NCBI GenBank assembly: GCA_964023275.1
Contig: OZ029913.1
Location: forward strand, 50,096,509 to 50,160,508
Length of the DNA stretch: 64,000 nucleotides
Source: Norana najaformis
Taxonomy: Eukaryota; Annelida; Clitellata; Crassiclitellata; Hormogastridae
Reading direction: 5' to 3'
Part shown: positions 1-10,032 of the stretch, piece by piece
Layout of the letters: each line of letters begins with the position of its first letter
How positions within the stretch are numbered: the first letter of the stretch is position 1
Notes under the pieces: generated by a model
What the model was told of the DNA's origin: nothing
What the model saw: only the letters and a program-made list of their open reading frames with translations
Database searches by the model: none
Position numbers and translations under genes: made by a program

Positions 1-75
1 TAAAGACTGGTCAGATCGCACAAAGTTATCTGTCAGTCAAAACAAACCGTAAATCAAACAGTGGGTGGTTCTTAC

Positions 76-154
76 CCTTTGCAGATGCCACATCGATATC
101 AGTTGTAATAGGATTACTCTGCTCAGTTGCTGGCAGTTCTCTCGATTTTTCCAT
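76..154 (-). CDS. Candidate first coding exon of an unrecognised gene running off the left edge
   Basis: Reading the minus strand, an ATG at 154 sits in a strong initiation context (A at -3, G at +4). It opens a 26-codon frame (begins MEKSRELPATEQSNP) that runs without a stop to a consensus donor, AAAG|GTAAGA, at 76/75, leaving one base of the next codon. The peptide is polar and rich in E, S, T and D, with no recognisable motif, so no function is offered. Bases 1-75 would be intron 1, and the GC-richer stretch 155-540 would be promoter or 5' UTR. The combination of start context, open frame and a six-base donor match is better than chance for so short an exon, but there is only one exon to judge. 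It may be a coincidence. Confidence 0.42.
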
Positions 155-744
155 TCTAGAACAACTCTGTACACACTGAAGCATGCGCGTCTGAACGCAA
201 GTAACAAGTAAACTTAATTGGCATCAGATAATTATGACACAATGCTTCCAAACGTCCAAGGCTCTTTACCTTGTAAAGCATCGACCGCTTGGTGGCGTTA
301 AAATCGTGGTTGAAAGATCAAACTCTGACCTCGTTGACCCTGATCGCAACGGGGTACTTTATCTGGCGCGGCTGTTTTGCAATGTGACCGATAAACACGC
401 GTCGGCCGTAGAAAGTACAGGAAGTAGCATATATCTTAGTAGGCCTAAACTAGAAGATTGTTGCTGTCTTCTTCGTTCACTTCTTAAACAAACCTTTCAT
501 TTTTATTTTCTATGTTCCTGCTTCTAAACCTTCGTCCCCCATCTTCCTCCTCCGCTCCAGCTCCTACAGGTCGATCCTGCCGATTAAGTAAATCTACATG
601 TCAAGTTAGAAGCCATATTCACATTCGACCATAGAAATTACATTCGGAGTCCCACTAATCTCGCGAAGTTCCATTCGTCACCAACAAGTTAGTAAGAGAA
701 AATGACATACTTAATACACAGGAAGATGAAGCGAATAGCAAGCC
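155..744. other. No recognisable gene; possible upstream region of the left-edge gene
   Basis: A 97-codon open frame at 234-527 (plus) is not similar to anything I recognise and lacks splice support. The stretch is richer in CpG than its surroundings, as expected near a promoter, and holds one TAGGCCTA palindrome at 440. Nothing else stands out. Confidence 0.3.
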
Positions 745-1800
745 CTAAATTTCACCATAATCCTGCCAAAAAACTAACCACCAGAGAACGCCTAGGTTAC
801 GGACTGCATGCATTAAAACCCAGTTCGAAGATGTTGCCAATATCTTATCCTTGTCAAAGTTCGATAGGGTGCGTTGAGATCTGAACCATATGAACTGCGT
901 TTTCGCGGGATTCAGCCGGAGCCGGTTGGAAGACATCCAATTATGTACACTGACGACCCCAGCCTGAACCCTCGAGACGCAAGATGGGGCATCGGATGGA
1001 TGACAGGTCACATAGATTTGTACGTCGTCGGCGTATTGATGGACCATTGCATCGAGGGCTGTAATAACATGGGTAAGATGTGCATTGTACAAGATGTAAA
1101 GAAGCAAATCAAGGGCAGAACCCTATGGTACCGAAACAGAATCCAGGCCGACGTGTCCGATCTGATCTCCACCCTCATCATCTACCCATCAAGGAAAGAG
1201 CGTAGCCACTCAAGCCACTCGCCATGCAAAACCGTACCATGTGGACATTGAGGTTCCCGTTATGACCAGCTGGCTGTTGTAGACGGACAGCGTTTCAAGT
1301 AAGATGGTGAACTCCTGGATGAACAAGACTGTGAGTGGCAGAGGGGCGGGGCGGTAGATGGCTGCTAGTGAATGGGCCGCGAGTTGTATGAAGAGATCAG
1401 ACAAGGACCTCGAAGGTGGTGAATTATTTTATGCGCGAGTTGGATTTGCTTTGCGCGTAGACTCTCTATGGAAGACCGCCACCTCCGAGATGGGCTGAAA
1501 GGAAAGGGACTCCCTACGTGGCATGTCGACGCATCAATAGTCCAATGGTGTGGACCTCTTCATTGCAACGTCCGTGGAACACGGATGGCAGGTCTCTACG
1601 GCTACCAAGACATCGAGATAAGAACTGCTGATATTCTTAGCTAGGAAAGTGGCTTTGTTGCCGAGGCTTCTGAAGTTCCACGTACCCAGCCTGAGACCTA
1701 CCCTGGTGTTGACCTCTGGCATATGCGAAGGACCAGGTAGGTCGTGCGACGGGTGTACGCGAGCGCCAGATGTGGAGAGCGAAAAGTCTCACCCTCATCA
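745..1800 (-). mobile_element. Decayed CR1/L2-type LINE, ORF2 endonuclease and reverse transcriptase remnants
   Basis: Read on the minus strand, 1722-1534 encodes the start of an apurinic-type endonuclease (LGTWNFRSLGNKATF). Bases 1404-1210 give the YRPAPLP and VITGT region typical of the same domain. Bases 1107-745 give a reverse transcriptase piece with the active-site box QYADDVQIY, then NWMSSNRLRLNPAKTQ. The order on the minus strand is right for one element running from 1800 down to 745. Most of the fingers/palm between endonuclease and YADD is missing, and the frame is cut by stops and shifts, for instance a TAG where the VPQGS motif is expected near 1130. This is a plain non-LTR retrotransposon fossil, long inactive. 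Confidence 0.8.
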
Positions 1801-2208
1801 CAAACCAAAGTGCTTCCAGTACTACACTATATTAAATTAGAATGCGAATATGAATATGACTTTTTACTTGACATTCAATCTAATGAATCATAGGCTGAGA
1901 CACGTTAACATCTTCCTATTTCCCAGCGATTTGCGAGTGAATGTTTACATTTATAAGTGTGTTACCGAATTCATCAGACCAGTAACAGTAGCAATAACAA
2001 GCGTTCATTATCTTGTTGTTCCAAACTTACTCTAATGTCATCGCTTGCGTTGCGATATTGACGTTTGCGCAATGCTTATCAGTCCTATTCCACGGCGACG
2101 ATAACTGAATATCGCCTTTTCTTGGAATGACCTATTCTAAAGATTGGACTTTGTCTAACATTAATTATACAATCAGACGTTGAAGGACAACCACTTTAAT
2201 AAGTTTAA
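1801..2208. other. No gene or repeat recognised
   Basis: AT-rich sequence with two short chance frames and no splice sites that pair with neighbours. It separates the minus-strand LINE from the left terminus of the P-like element. Confidence 0.3.
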
Positions 2209-2414
2209 TTAATATCATAGATATAATAACACTGGATACAGCATACAGCCCGATTTTTATGCTAAACAGTGAAGCCAACATCTCTCTAGGTCAATGACGT
2301 CACGGGTGGCAGAACCCCGAGCTTTACACTGTTGTCGTCTGTGCGCTATAGGAAAGTTTAGCGTTGTTTATCGGAAGAAAGTTTATTATTCGTTGTGCTA
2401 TATATTTTTCGAAA

Positions 2415-3424
2415 ATGACTAAATCATGTGCTGCGTATGGATGTACAGCTAGACGTGTTACTGGGGGATCACGCACGTTTCACAGGTTATTAATAAACTT
2501 ATGTCTAAAATACATAATAGTATAGGCGCAAATTTCTTTCTATGTATGCCTCTCAGATGGATTTGCAAAGTACTGCTACTTCCCCATCCAAACTTGGACA
2601 CCCTTACATGGTGTAACGATGGCACACAAGCATCTGCATCAAGTAGAAATAGGGCCTACACCCAGAGAATGTGCAGTTATTAAAGTAAGTATCACGGTAA
2701 ACGTGGTCTTAGTAATGATGTGATTTTACTGGGCACCACTTTCTCCCCAAAGATGTAGGCCTATAATTGTATGATTGGTTATTACCGCTTCCAAACTACC
2801 TTATGCCACAATTCAGACCTCCTAAATCAACGTTTCTGAGTCAAAACCACGAGGACAAAACAAATAACAATTGCTTGTGTTTTTGTCAGATTTCCAAAAA
2901 ATGCTGCTCTGTGTGAAAAATGGATAGTTGCAACGAAACGAAAAAATTTTAAACCAACTTCAGGAAGTTATATCTGTTCAGATCATTTTGTTGAGGAAGC
3001 ATTTGATAAAAACAAAATTTCTGGATTTAGTTCTCGGCGGTATTTAAAACAAGGTGCTGTGCCCACTGTGTTTGCATTTCCGGCTCACTTGGTGACGAAG
3101 AAAGTGAAACCCCGCAAACCTCCACAAATTAGAAACTTTCCACAAGAAACAAATGATGAGATCAGTCTAAACAAGAGTGCTTTGTCAAAATCTCTTAAAA
3201 CTACACAAGCTCCAACAATTCGATATGTTGGTGACTGTTTTGATAAAGACACTGACACTTTAATAGACTTTAAAACAAAGCTGCAGTTCGTTTTATCTGC
3301 TTACCAGTTGCAACGGAAACGTGTGAAAGGGCTTATGCAACAGTGTCGTCGCATGAAAAAGTGTTATATTTCTCTTAAGAACATTTTGGCAGATCTTCAA
3401 GATAAGAAATTAATAAATGAATAA
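2415..3424 (+). CDS. THAP-domain protein of the P-like element (201 aa, two exons), possible transposition repressor
   Basis: Exons 2415-2485 and 2890-3424 join through a GT-AG intron (CACAG|GTTATT ... TTGTCAG|ATTTCC) in phase. The product starts MTKSCAAYGC and carries a complete THAP zinc finger: C5, C10, C53 and H56 (C-x4-C-x42-C-x2-H). It also has the conserved HRFP, W35, ICSDHF and LKQGAVPTVF elements. After a basic linker (residues about 90-130) comes a charged, leucine-containing helical stretch (about 150-200, QLQRKRVKGLMQQ onward) that could dimerise. Translation stops at 3422-3424, before the transposase body. In Drosophila, internally deleted P copies such as KP make short DNA-binding repressors with this layout; a similar role here is inference. 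Expression is unknown. Confidence 0.68.
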
Positions 3425-4342
3425 GCTTCAACAAATCTGGAAAATATTGGTGCAGAGGTTAAAGATCTAATTCAGCGCCAAGTGAGAGGAAAGAATAAAG
3501 TCAAGTACCCACCATCATTGCGTACATTTGCCCTCACTTTGCATTTTTATTCAGCAAAGGCCTATAAACATGTGAGGAAAACTTTTAACACGTGTCTACC
3601 TCACCAAAATACATTTCATGTCAACTTACAAGCGTTTACTAGTTCATCATTCTCTTAGAAACATCAAATCTGGCAACTGTCTGGCCCAAGATACTACAGG
3701 AATTCTATCTATTTCAAGTTCAGCCGTTATTGTTAATCAGTTAGAATGGCGACTTAAAAATAGTGAATTTCCGAGTGGTACCTCAGAAGGAACCAAAGAA
3801 ATGGAAGCACGTGATACTTCAGACATATTTCACATGTCTCCAACACAAATGTCAGAATATTCTGAAGAAGTCATAAAGTACATTGGTGGTTTTGTTGCCA
3901 GAAAAGTTTGTCGACTTATCCATTGTACAGTTTGCTGTGGTGCAGTAACTGATGACACATCCACATGTTTACTAGTGGATAAAAAGAGTCGTGGCTATCT
4001 CTTAAAGCCATCTACAGATGTAATCACAATCTGCAGAATAACAGAGAAATTTGTGAGACAAGCAGTTGCTGGAGGATGTAAGTTCCTGAAGGCCGTTAGG
4101 AAGAAAGTGCCAACTATGATACTGTCATTAGAAAACTTTTGACTGGAAAACAGCTTTTTGTCAGTCTGCAATCACATATTGAAGATTTGCCGGTGGAGGA
4201 CAATCATATGATCTTGCTGATTAATTTGATTATTGATTCTTCAATTCGACTCCAAGGGACCCGAGTTCGAAACAATCTCACAAAACTCATGCATTTCCAC
4301 CGTACAAGGCAGCTTTCTGCCACCCATGACGTCACCGGCTAG
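3425..4342 (+). pseudogene. Remains of P-type transposase with the catalytic middle deleted
   Basis: Immediately after the stop at 3422 the same frame continues to 3658 with the conserved transposase segment YPPSLRTFALTLHFYSAKAY and ...LPHQNTF. The next block, 3618-4142 in another frame, jumps to the C-terminal third: YKRLLVHHSLR, GNCLAQDTTGIL, then VIKYIGGFVARKV with cysteines CTVCCGA, and STDVITICRITEKFVR. A last piece (4139-4342) lies in a third frame. The overlap of the first two frames around 3618-3658 marks the internal deletion, which removed several hundred codons including the catalytic acidic residues. It cannot encode an active transposase. Confidence 0.78.
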
Positions 4343-4499
4343 AATTAGATGTTGGCTTCACAAATCTGGTCGTATGCTGTATCCAGTGTTATTATGTATA
4401 TCTATGATTAATATCATCTGAAAGCCCTGTACAGAAGCCCATAGGGGACATGGGATTATTTTTATTTATCTGTGCGCACTAGATAATAATAGTATGTCC

Positions 4500-5040
4500 C
4501 TTGAGGGCTTCCCGAACCCTGCCATAAACGCCTTTATCGGCGAGACTCAGCACTGGTTACCCCTTACGTATCGAGTTTAAGATCTTAAGCTTTACGCGTA
4601 AATGCCTAACTGGCTGCGCTCCGTCATACTTTAATGATCTCTGCACCCTGGTTTCCTCAGTACCTGGCCGTGGCTCTCTCCGGTCGGCTGCCCATCGTTA
4701 CCTCATCATCCCGCGTATGTGTAATTCCACCACGCAGTGTAGAAGGTTTGCCTTTGTCGGACCTAGCCGCTAGAATAACCTGTCTTATGAGCTGCGGCTT
4801 GAGCTGCTCAGTTTGTCGATTCTGTTGTTCCGCAGGCGCCTGAAGACTGTTTTGTTTGACAGTGGTTTCCCTGCATGCTTTGAGTCTGGGACGCCTCTGA
4901 TGAGTCTATTCTTGAAGTGGCGCTTTATAGATGTCAAATTACAATTGCAATTACAATCAAAAGACATTGACATCATATGCATGATGCCGCTACGAATTTC
5001 AAAGTCCCAATTTATTATTAGCATTTTTTATTTGATATTA
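4500..5040 (+). mobile_element. CR1/L2-type LINE 3' end
   Basis: On the plus strand this is the very end of ORF2 in broken frames. It holds the LHWLPLTYRI-like motif at about 4540-4570, the RLKTVLFDSG motif at 4838-4870, and a 3' UTR ending in a short degenerate (ATTACA)n-type tail at 4935-4960. LINEs of this class normally end this way. The copy is 5'-truncated, as is usual after incomplete target-primed reverse transcription. Confidence 0.7.
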
Positions 5041-5560
5041 TTAGCATCTCTTTGATTCTCGGCATGAACTTTTCTTCTGTGTTCCGACGATCGACTTATC
5101 CTGCCAACGTTTCGACATTTACTTGTTATGTAATCTGATAATTTAGTAATCGTAATCGTAAACTCGAGACTTCTACAGCATTCAAAGACACTAAGTCGCG
5201 GGAACCAGATTATTGTCGCTGCTAGCTGGCGCCGAGTGCTACCACGCTGCTACGTGGCCTCGACTTGTAGCCGTTGGTGGGTCCGACCCCCGTGGTCTGC
5301 CAGAAGATTTTTATTTGAAGAAATAAATCCAAGTCAGCAGAGCCGAAATATTCCGTTTTATTCAGAGAAGAACCAATCGCAGTTTAACATGGATCGCAAC
5401 AGACATCGTAGTGCACATAAGGTCACTCGCCGCTACTCCCTACCTACGCCCCTAATTGGTTTTCTAGGTGTCGTCCTCCAGAGATAATCCGAAAACTACT
5501 CGACTGTCTGATTGTTCGACTCCTGTCCGAATGCGCCGCTTTGCGCGTCTCTGGGTTCTT
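5041..5560. other. No gene recognised
   Basis: Unique-looking sequence between a LINE tail and a GGATCC-rich repeat. An open frame at 5236-5487 has no recognisable domain and no splice context. Confidence 0.3.
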
Positions 5561-5565
5561 TTTGA

Positions 5566-6010
5566 TGCTAGTCCGGGATCCGCGGGAAATCTGGAATCCG
5601 GCTTCTGCAGTGGGATCCGCTCACCACACTTAAGCCACTGGGATCCGGGATCCGGCGGGAAATCTGGGATCCGACTACTACAGTGGGATCCGCTCACCAC
5701 ACTTAAGCCTCCGGGATCCGGCGGGAGATCTAGGATCCGGCTGCCGTAGTAACCATAATGGGGTGCGATCGTCATAGTAATCACAATGGGATCCATGCTC
5801 AACACAGTTAAGGCTCTGGGATCCGGAATCCGGCGGGAAATCTGGGATCCGGTTGCCATAGTAACCACCATGGGATCCGGTCGTCATAGTAACCATAATA
5901 GGATCCACTCTGACCACACTTAAACCTCTGGGATCCGTGATCCGGCGGGAAATCTTGGATCCGGCTACTACAATGGGATCTGGGTGCACCCCATGACCCA
6001 AGGGGATCCG
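5566..6010. repeat. GGATCC-rich complex tandem repeat
   Basis: Two related modules alternate. One is GGATCCGG[A/C]..CGGGAAATCT followed by GGATCCGGCTACTACAGTG and CTCACCACACTTAAGCC. The other carries GTCATAGTAACCATAATGGG. GGATCC, or one-base variants of it, recurs every 15-50 bp over about 440 bp, and CGGGAAATCTGGGATCCG recurs at about 5586, 5660, 5835 and 5946. The copies are diverged and partly inverted. Several open frames on both strands here (up to 135 codons, reading RIPDFPPDPGS-like repeats) are products of the repeat, not genes. The block abuts the 3' end of a minus-strand LINE copy. Confidence 0.75.
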
Positions 6011-6014
6011 TTAC

Positions 6015-6560
6015 ATTTTTTCACAGGCGCTCAGTCTAAACAAATCGATAGCCAGGAGGGATCGGTAGGGTTTCAGGTCAAGATCCAAGGATCAGGTATG
6101 CAGACAGTCAGACGGCAATGGTGGATGGTGCTTGGAATTGGAGCGGCAAGATAGGTAAAGTGGAGATGAAGAATCATGATAGAATTTATGGAAAAGGAGT
6201 GTTTTTAGTTACGAGTGAAAAACCTGGGCAGAGATAGCAATGGGTGAGGTGCTGCTGAATTCGTTGGTAAGATAATTTTCGTAATTCTGTCAGGAGTTTA
6301 GTCAATAGGGAAGGAGTAGCTATGGTCATAGGGCGACTTCCAAAGTTTAAGAATGAGGTCACAGGAGGTCGCAGAAGTGCTAGGGCGGAAGAGGGGCGGG
6401 CTGAACGGAGTGGTTGGATTGTAAATAAATGGATGATGTGAGGGTTGGGAGGATTGAAGTGTGTTGTAGGTAGGCCTACACGGGGACCATAAATGACGTG
6501 GCGCCCATCTAAACGGGCAGCGGTGGTGAATGATCTCACCAGATAAATTCATTTGAAAAA
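6015..6560 (-). mobile_element. LINE 3' end, family X (minus strand)
   Basis: The plus strand reads TTCACAGGCGCTCAGTC, ATCGATAG, then CAGGTCAAGATCC. This is the complement of a 3' UTR module that recurs at 8.1, 33.9, 36.4, 52.9 and 53.2 kb (GGATCTTGACCTGG ... GCGCCTGTGAATAAGCTGG). Upstream on the minus strand an open frame (6539-6186) looks like the degraded C-terminus of ORF2. The terminal tail is replaced by the GGATCC repeat. I call this family X for cross-reference only. Confidence 0.6.
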
Positions 6561-7849
6561 TGAGCAGGGTCGAGGGCATATGCTGACTATAGAAAAGCAT
6601 GTACACTTATTATTAGGTAAGTGATAAGACTTTGAACGCTATTCATTCAGGTATTTAAGCCAGTGGCTTACTAATGGTGTTTGGGGTTTTTGCTTCCCAT
6701 CGTCTTTCACTATGAACGCCATATTGCCTCCGTTTAGCCGTTTAGCAACTGTTTCAATATCAATCAGTCCAGTAATTTAACGACGTGTCGAGATATATGT
6801 TTTTGCGTTTACAAACGTCTCACTGAGATTTTTCGAAACGTTATACGTAATTTGAATCATCTTATTTTAATGCATATTTCTGACCTAGATTTAAGATTAA
6901 AGTTTGTTGGAAATAGATATTTTAAGTCGGCCGGATCGTTTCTTTGTTTCGTGGATATATAACTGTTTCTGCCGTTGAGTTTCCCGACTTTTTCTTTCTA
7001 CGAAATCTTCTGGCTGTTGAAAGGTTTTCTTAGACAGAACGATGCGAGCAGTGTGCGTTGGCAAGCAGTGAACGAAGGCTACGATAGCGTCTATCGCAAC
7101 ACAAACGATTCAAAAAGTAAACATCAGCTGAGGTGGACTGTTTCGAAAGATTCGGCAGGTCAGAATAAATCGTCAGAACGACAAGAGAAGGTCCTCATGG
7201 ACCTTTTGCTGTTCTTCCTTATGCGACATGCGCATAGTTCACTCATTAAAAGTCATCTTCAGTCGACCATTACCGCTACAGTGACGACAACCACTTACAC
7301 ATTTATTTAACGCTTAAATGTTTTTGTTACTCAATGGATCATCAGCTGTAGTGACTCACTTCACGTCCAGGATGACATCAAATCTCCTGCGTCTGACTCA
7401 CAAAGCTGAATTCCCACACGTTTACCTATGCAATCAGCTCAAGAAAATACCTGATACTTCCATCTCTCTTAAGTTACCAACACTTTTGCTACTAACTCTT
7501 CTGTCCATAACCTTGACTTAATTTCTAGCAAAATCTTAGCTTCTTCAATAACATCACTCATCTTTCCTGCTCTTGCTTTATGCACATCTGTGACCTTCAC
7601 AGAATTCCCTCGATACTAGACTTTAAACTTGTTTCAGAGTAAATGATGTTACTGCAGTTCACTGCTTTTGAATGTAGACACCACAAAAATCAACCATCTT
7701 CAACATATCAAGAATGCTGTTCCCCATTTTGCCTCGTCACTGATGTTCTCAAACCTTTCCACTTGTTTAAAATACCTGAATGAATAGAATATAAAAGCAT
7801 GTCACTTATGTACAACAATATTGCTTTAATCAGTTATTCACAACTCAAC
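6561..7849. other. No gene assigned; possible upstream exon or promoter of CLHC1
   Basis: A TATA-like GATATATAAC at about 6953 is followed by a CpG-containing 111-codon open frame (6975-7310, plus) with no recognisable domain. The first coding exon of CLHC1 is preceded by a splice acceptor, so a 5' UTR exon must lie upstream. This is one candidate area, but no donor here is compelling. Confidence 0.25.
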
Positions 7850-8270
7850 ACCCCATCAACTCCCATCTGCCCTTAAATGCTGCTTTTCTGTCATCTCATC
7901 TTTAAAATTCTGTAATTGTTCTAGAGCTCAATCTGCTGCATTTCTTTTGGAGCAAACTCCCACCAGAACTATAGCAACTATTTAACCCTTGCTACCAGCT
8001 CAACACCTTGCTCTTCTTGCATTATTTATGTGCAGGCCTTTGAATGAAAACATTTTTTTACAAAACCCTGTCCTCTTCGGCTTGCCTTTCTAGTCGCTCC
8101 ATTTCAATCACCATCCACTGTAGCATTCTGCCTGTCTGTCTGCTTGACCTTTGGACTCCGGCTCAGGAGTGAACTTGATCATACCTTCCTCACTGACTTA
8201 GTTTTTGATTAAGCACCTGTAAATAAGCTGGTGGAGTATGGAGTTTATGATTTTAATCAAGATCATTTAC
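7850..8270 (+). mobile_element. LINE 3' end, family X (plus strand, degraded)
   Basis: The end of an ORF2-like frame is followed by CACCATCCACTGTAGC, TCTGCCTG, CTTGACCTTTGG and GCACCTGTAAATAAGCTGG. These match, in the same order, the module best preserved at 53.1-53.26 kb. Many substitutions make this one of the older copies. Confidence 0.55.
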
Positions 8271-8599
8271 TATGTTGATACTGAATAATTATTGAATGTA
8301 TTTTGTACTACAAAGCTTACAAGATCTTTTAGTGAATGGTTTAAAATTGTTCTTTAGTTCAGGCTGCTGTATTTCAATATTTTCCCGTCAGTAGATGAAA
8401 ATAGCAGAGGCTAATCAAATTTGACTCAGATCATTACTGCTAAGAGAGTGTGTGCATGCAGACATCAATCTACTTGCTATCTATCTGATACATATTTGAA
8501 GCTTGTGTGTCTTCTGTGTGGGTCACAGATGATGTCTTCAAATCAGCTTCTGTGAAATCATGAGGATGCAGTATGTGTGGCTAGGCACACTCTTTTGCA

Positions 8600-8870
8600 C
8601 ATTAACCAATCAGCCAATCATGCGGTCTTCTGTGTTGGACGATGCTCTTCGAACATCTTTCATTTTTGTGTACTTGCTGTTTCATTTGACTCTCTCCAGC
8701 ATACCTTTTCAAACTGCCTTAAATTGAACCTCTTTAGATCAGTTAGGCAGCCATGTGTGCAGTGCTTTTCAGAGGTCCTTAAATGATGCTATATAAACTG
8801 TCTTTATACATACATACGTACATACATACACACATATGCACACACAATCATATATGCATGTATACATTGT
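8600..8870 (+). mobile_element. LINE 3' end with (ACAT)n tail
   Basis: The broken ORF2 C-terminus (CLKLNLFRSVRQP) is followed by the tail module CCTTAAATGATGCTATATAAAC and an imperfect (ACAT)n run at 8808-8865. The same FRSVRQP...LLKGAI ending recurs at about 18.5 kb, defining a second LINE family with a tetranucleotide tail. Confidence 0.6.
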
Positions 8871-10007
8871 CTCAAAGGTTGTTGGCACAGTTTAAAAAGT
8901 GGTGGCTGAGGTAGAGCTTCTTGGGGCATAGGCAGATTAATGCAAGGCTGTATTTTATGGGAGATTTCACTTTTATAATTTAGCCTTTGTATTTTTCCAG
9001 GTTCTGAGGGGTTATTTGGTATCAAAATTTTTATTACCATTATTGATATCCTAAATTGCATCTGTACTGGAGTGGCTCACTATTGACTTTGTTATAGTTT
9101 TTCAGTGAGCTGACAATGCTTTTAGAACATATCTTTAAAAACTCTGTTGACAATAAATACACATTTGACTATACAGCTGTATGCATATAATATAGTTTAA
9201 TAATAGCTTATAATGATGATTATTTGTGCGTTCTGCTCATTCAGAGCATGCCAACACTTCAAACCATGGCCCCTAACTGCTGCAATTTACAATTGAAGTC
9301 TGTAGGATCATAAGTGGGGCCAAAAGGATCTCTGGCCTCTCAAGTTTCCACATTGGAGCATGGCCTTCTGACCCCTTTGCAGATGCATATGTACCTTGGT
9401 CTGCTACATTGGCCTGTTCTAGTTCTTTGTGAATTTACTCATTGCAGTCCCTAGATTTAACATAGAGTCTTCTTTTAGTGGAGTTCATGTGAAGTGGGCA
9501 CAGAAATGCAGTTTGTGTTTCTGGCATGCTTTTTGTGTTTGCTTTGATCTCACCATGCTGCTGACTTGGTCTGTGTAGGGGATTTTGAAGATCCTGTGGA
9601 AGACATCGGTGTTATGAACTTTCTTGTTTAGGGTCTCTCTCTTTATTGTCTAGGTCAGTGTTTTAAAAACTGTGGATTGTGGGTCATAAAGTACGTAATT
9701 ATGTATGTATGTATGTATCTATGTATCAAGTTATTTAATACAGCACCTGTAGTAGTGTAAGGAATTCTCAAAAGCACTGAACACATGACTACCTATCTGG
9801 TCTAAACAAGTGCATCTTAAGATAGGTTGAAAGTGTTTTTTGGGCAGAACACTGGATTTGAGATCCTACTTTCTACTCTGTTAAAGCAGCCTTTAGTGGA
9901 TCAGTCAGTCAACTGACAAATGTTAAACTTGTGAGTCTTTTACTGAGACCAAACTATCTAATATCCTGAGTACACTTGTTGTGCATTGTTTTTGTGTATT
10001 TATTCAG
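8871..10007. other. No gene recognised; upstream of the first CLHC1 coding exon
   Basis: AT-rich, with a short (TATG)n run at 9702-9725. A polypyrimidine-poor but usable acceptor TTTATTCAG ends at 10007. Nothing else supported. Confidence 0.35.
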
Positions 10008-10032
10008 TTTGGATGAAGAGGTGGAAAGAAGG

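Larger units (their letters stand above)
2209..4417 (+). mobile_element. Internally deleted P-superfamily (THAP/P) DNA transposon with long terminal inverted repeats
   Basis: The ends are long imperfect inverted repeats of about 90 bp. Left, about 2216-2310, carries AACACTGGATACAGCATAC, then GTGAAGCCAACATCT, then TGACGTCAC-GGGTGGCAG. The right end, 4320-4410, is the same on the complementary strand in the same order. Between them lie a two-exon THAP-domain reading frame (2415-3424) and, after one in-frame stop, the N-terminal and C-terminal parts of a P-type transposase. The middle of the transposase, which in this family holds the RNase H-like catalytic core, is absent, so the element cannot move itself. 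A target-site duplication could not be assigned with confidence. The element is about 2.2 kb, against 3 kb or more expected for an autonomous copy. Confidence 0.85.

Noticed and set aside
5464-6001. Open frames of 135 and 107 codons on the minus strand
   Set aside because: They translate the GGATCC repeat in several frames; no start context, no domain.
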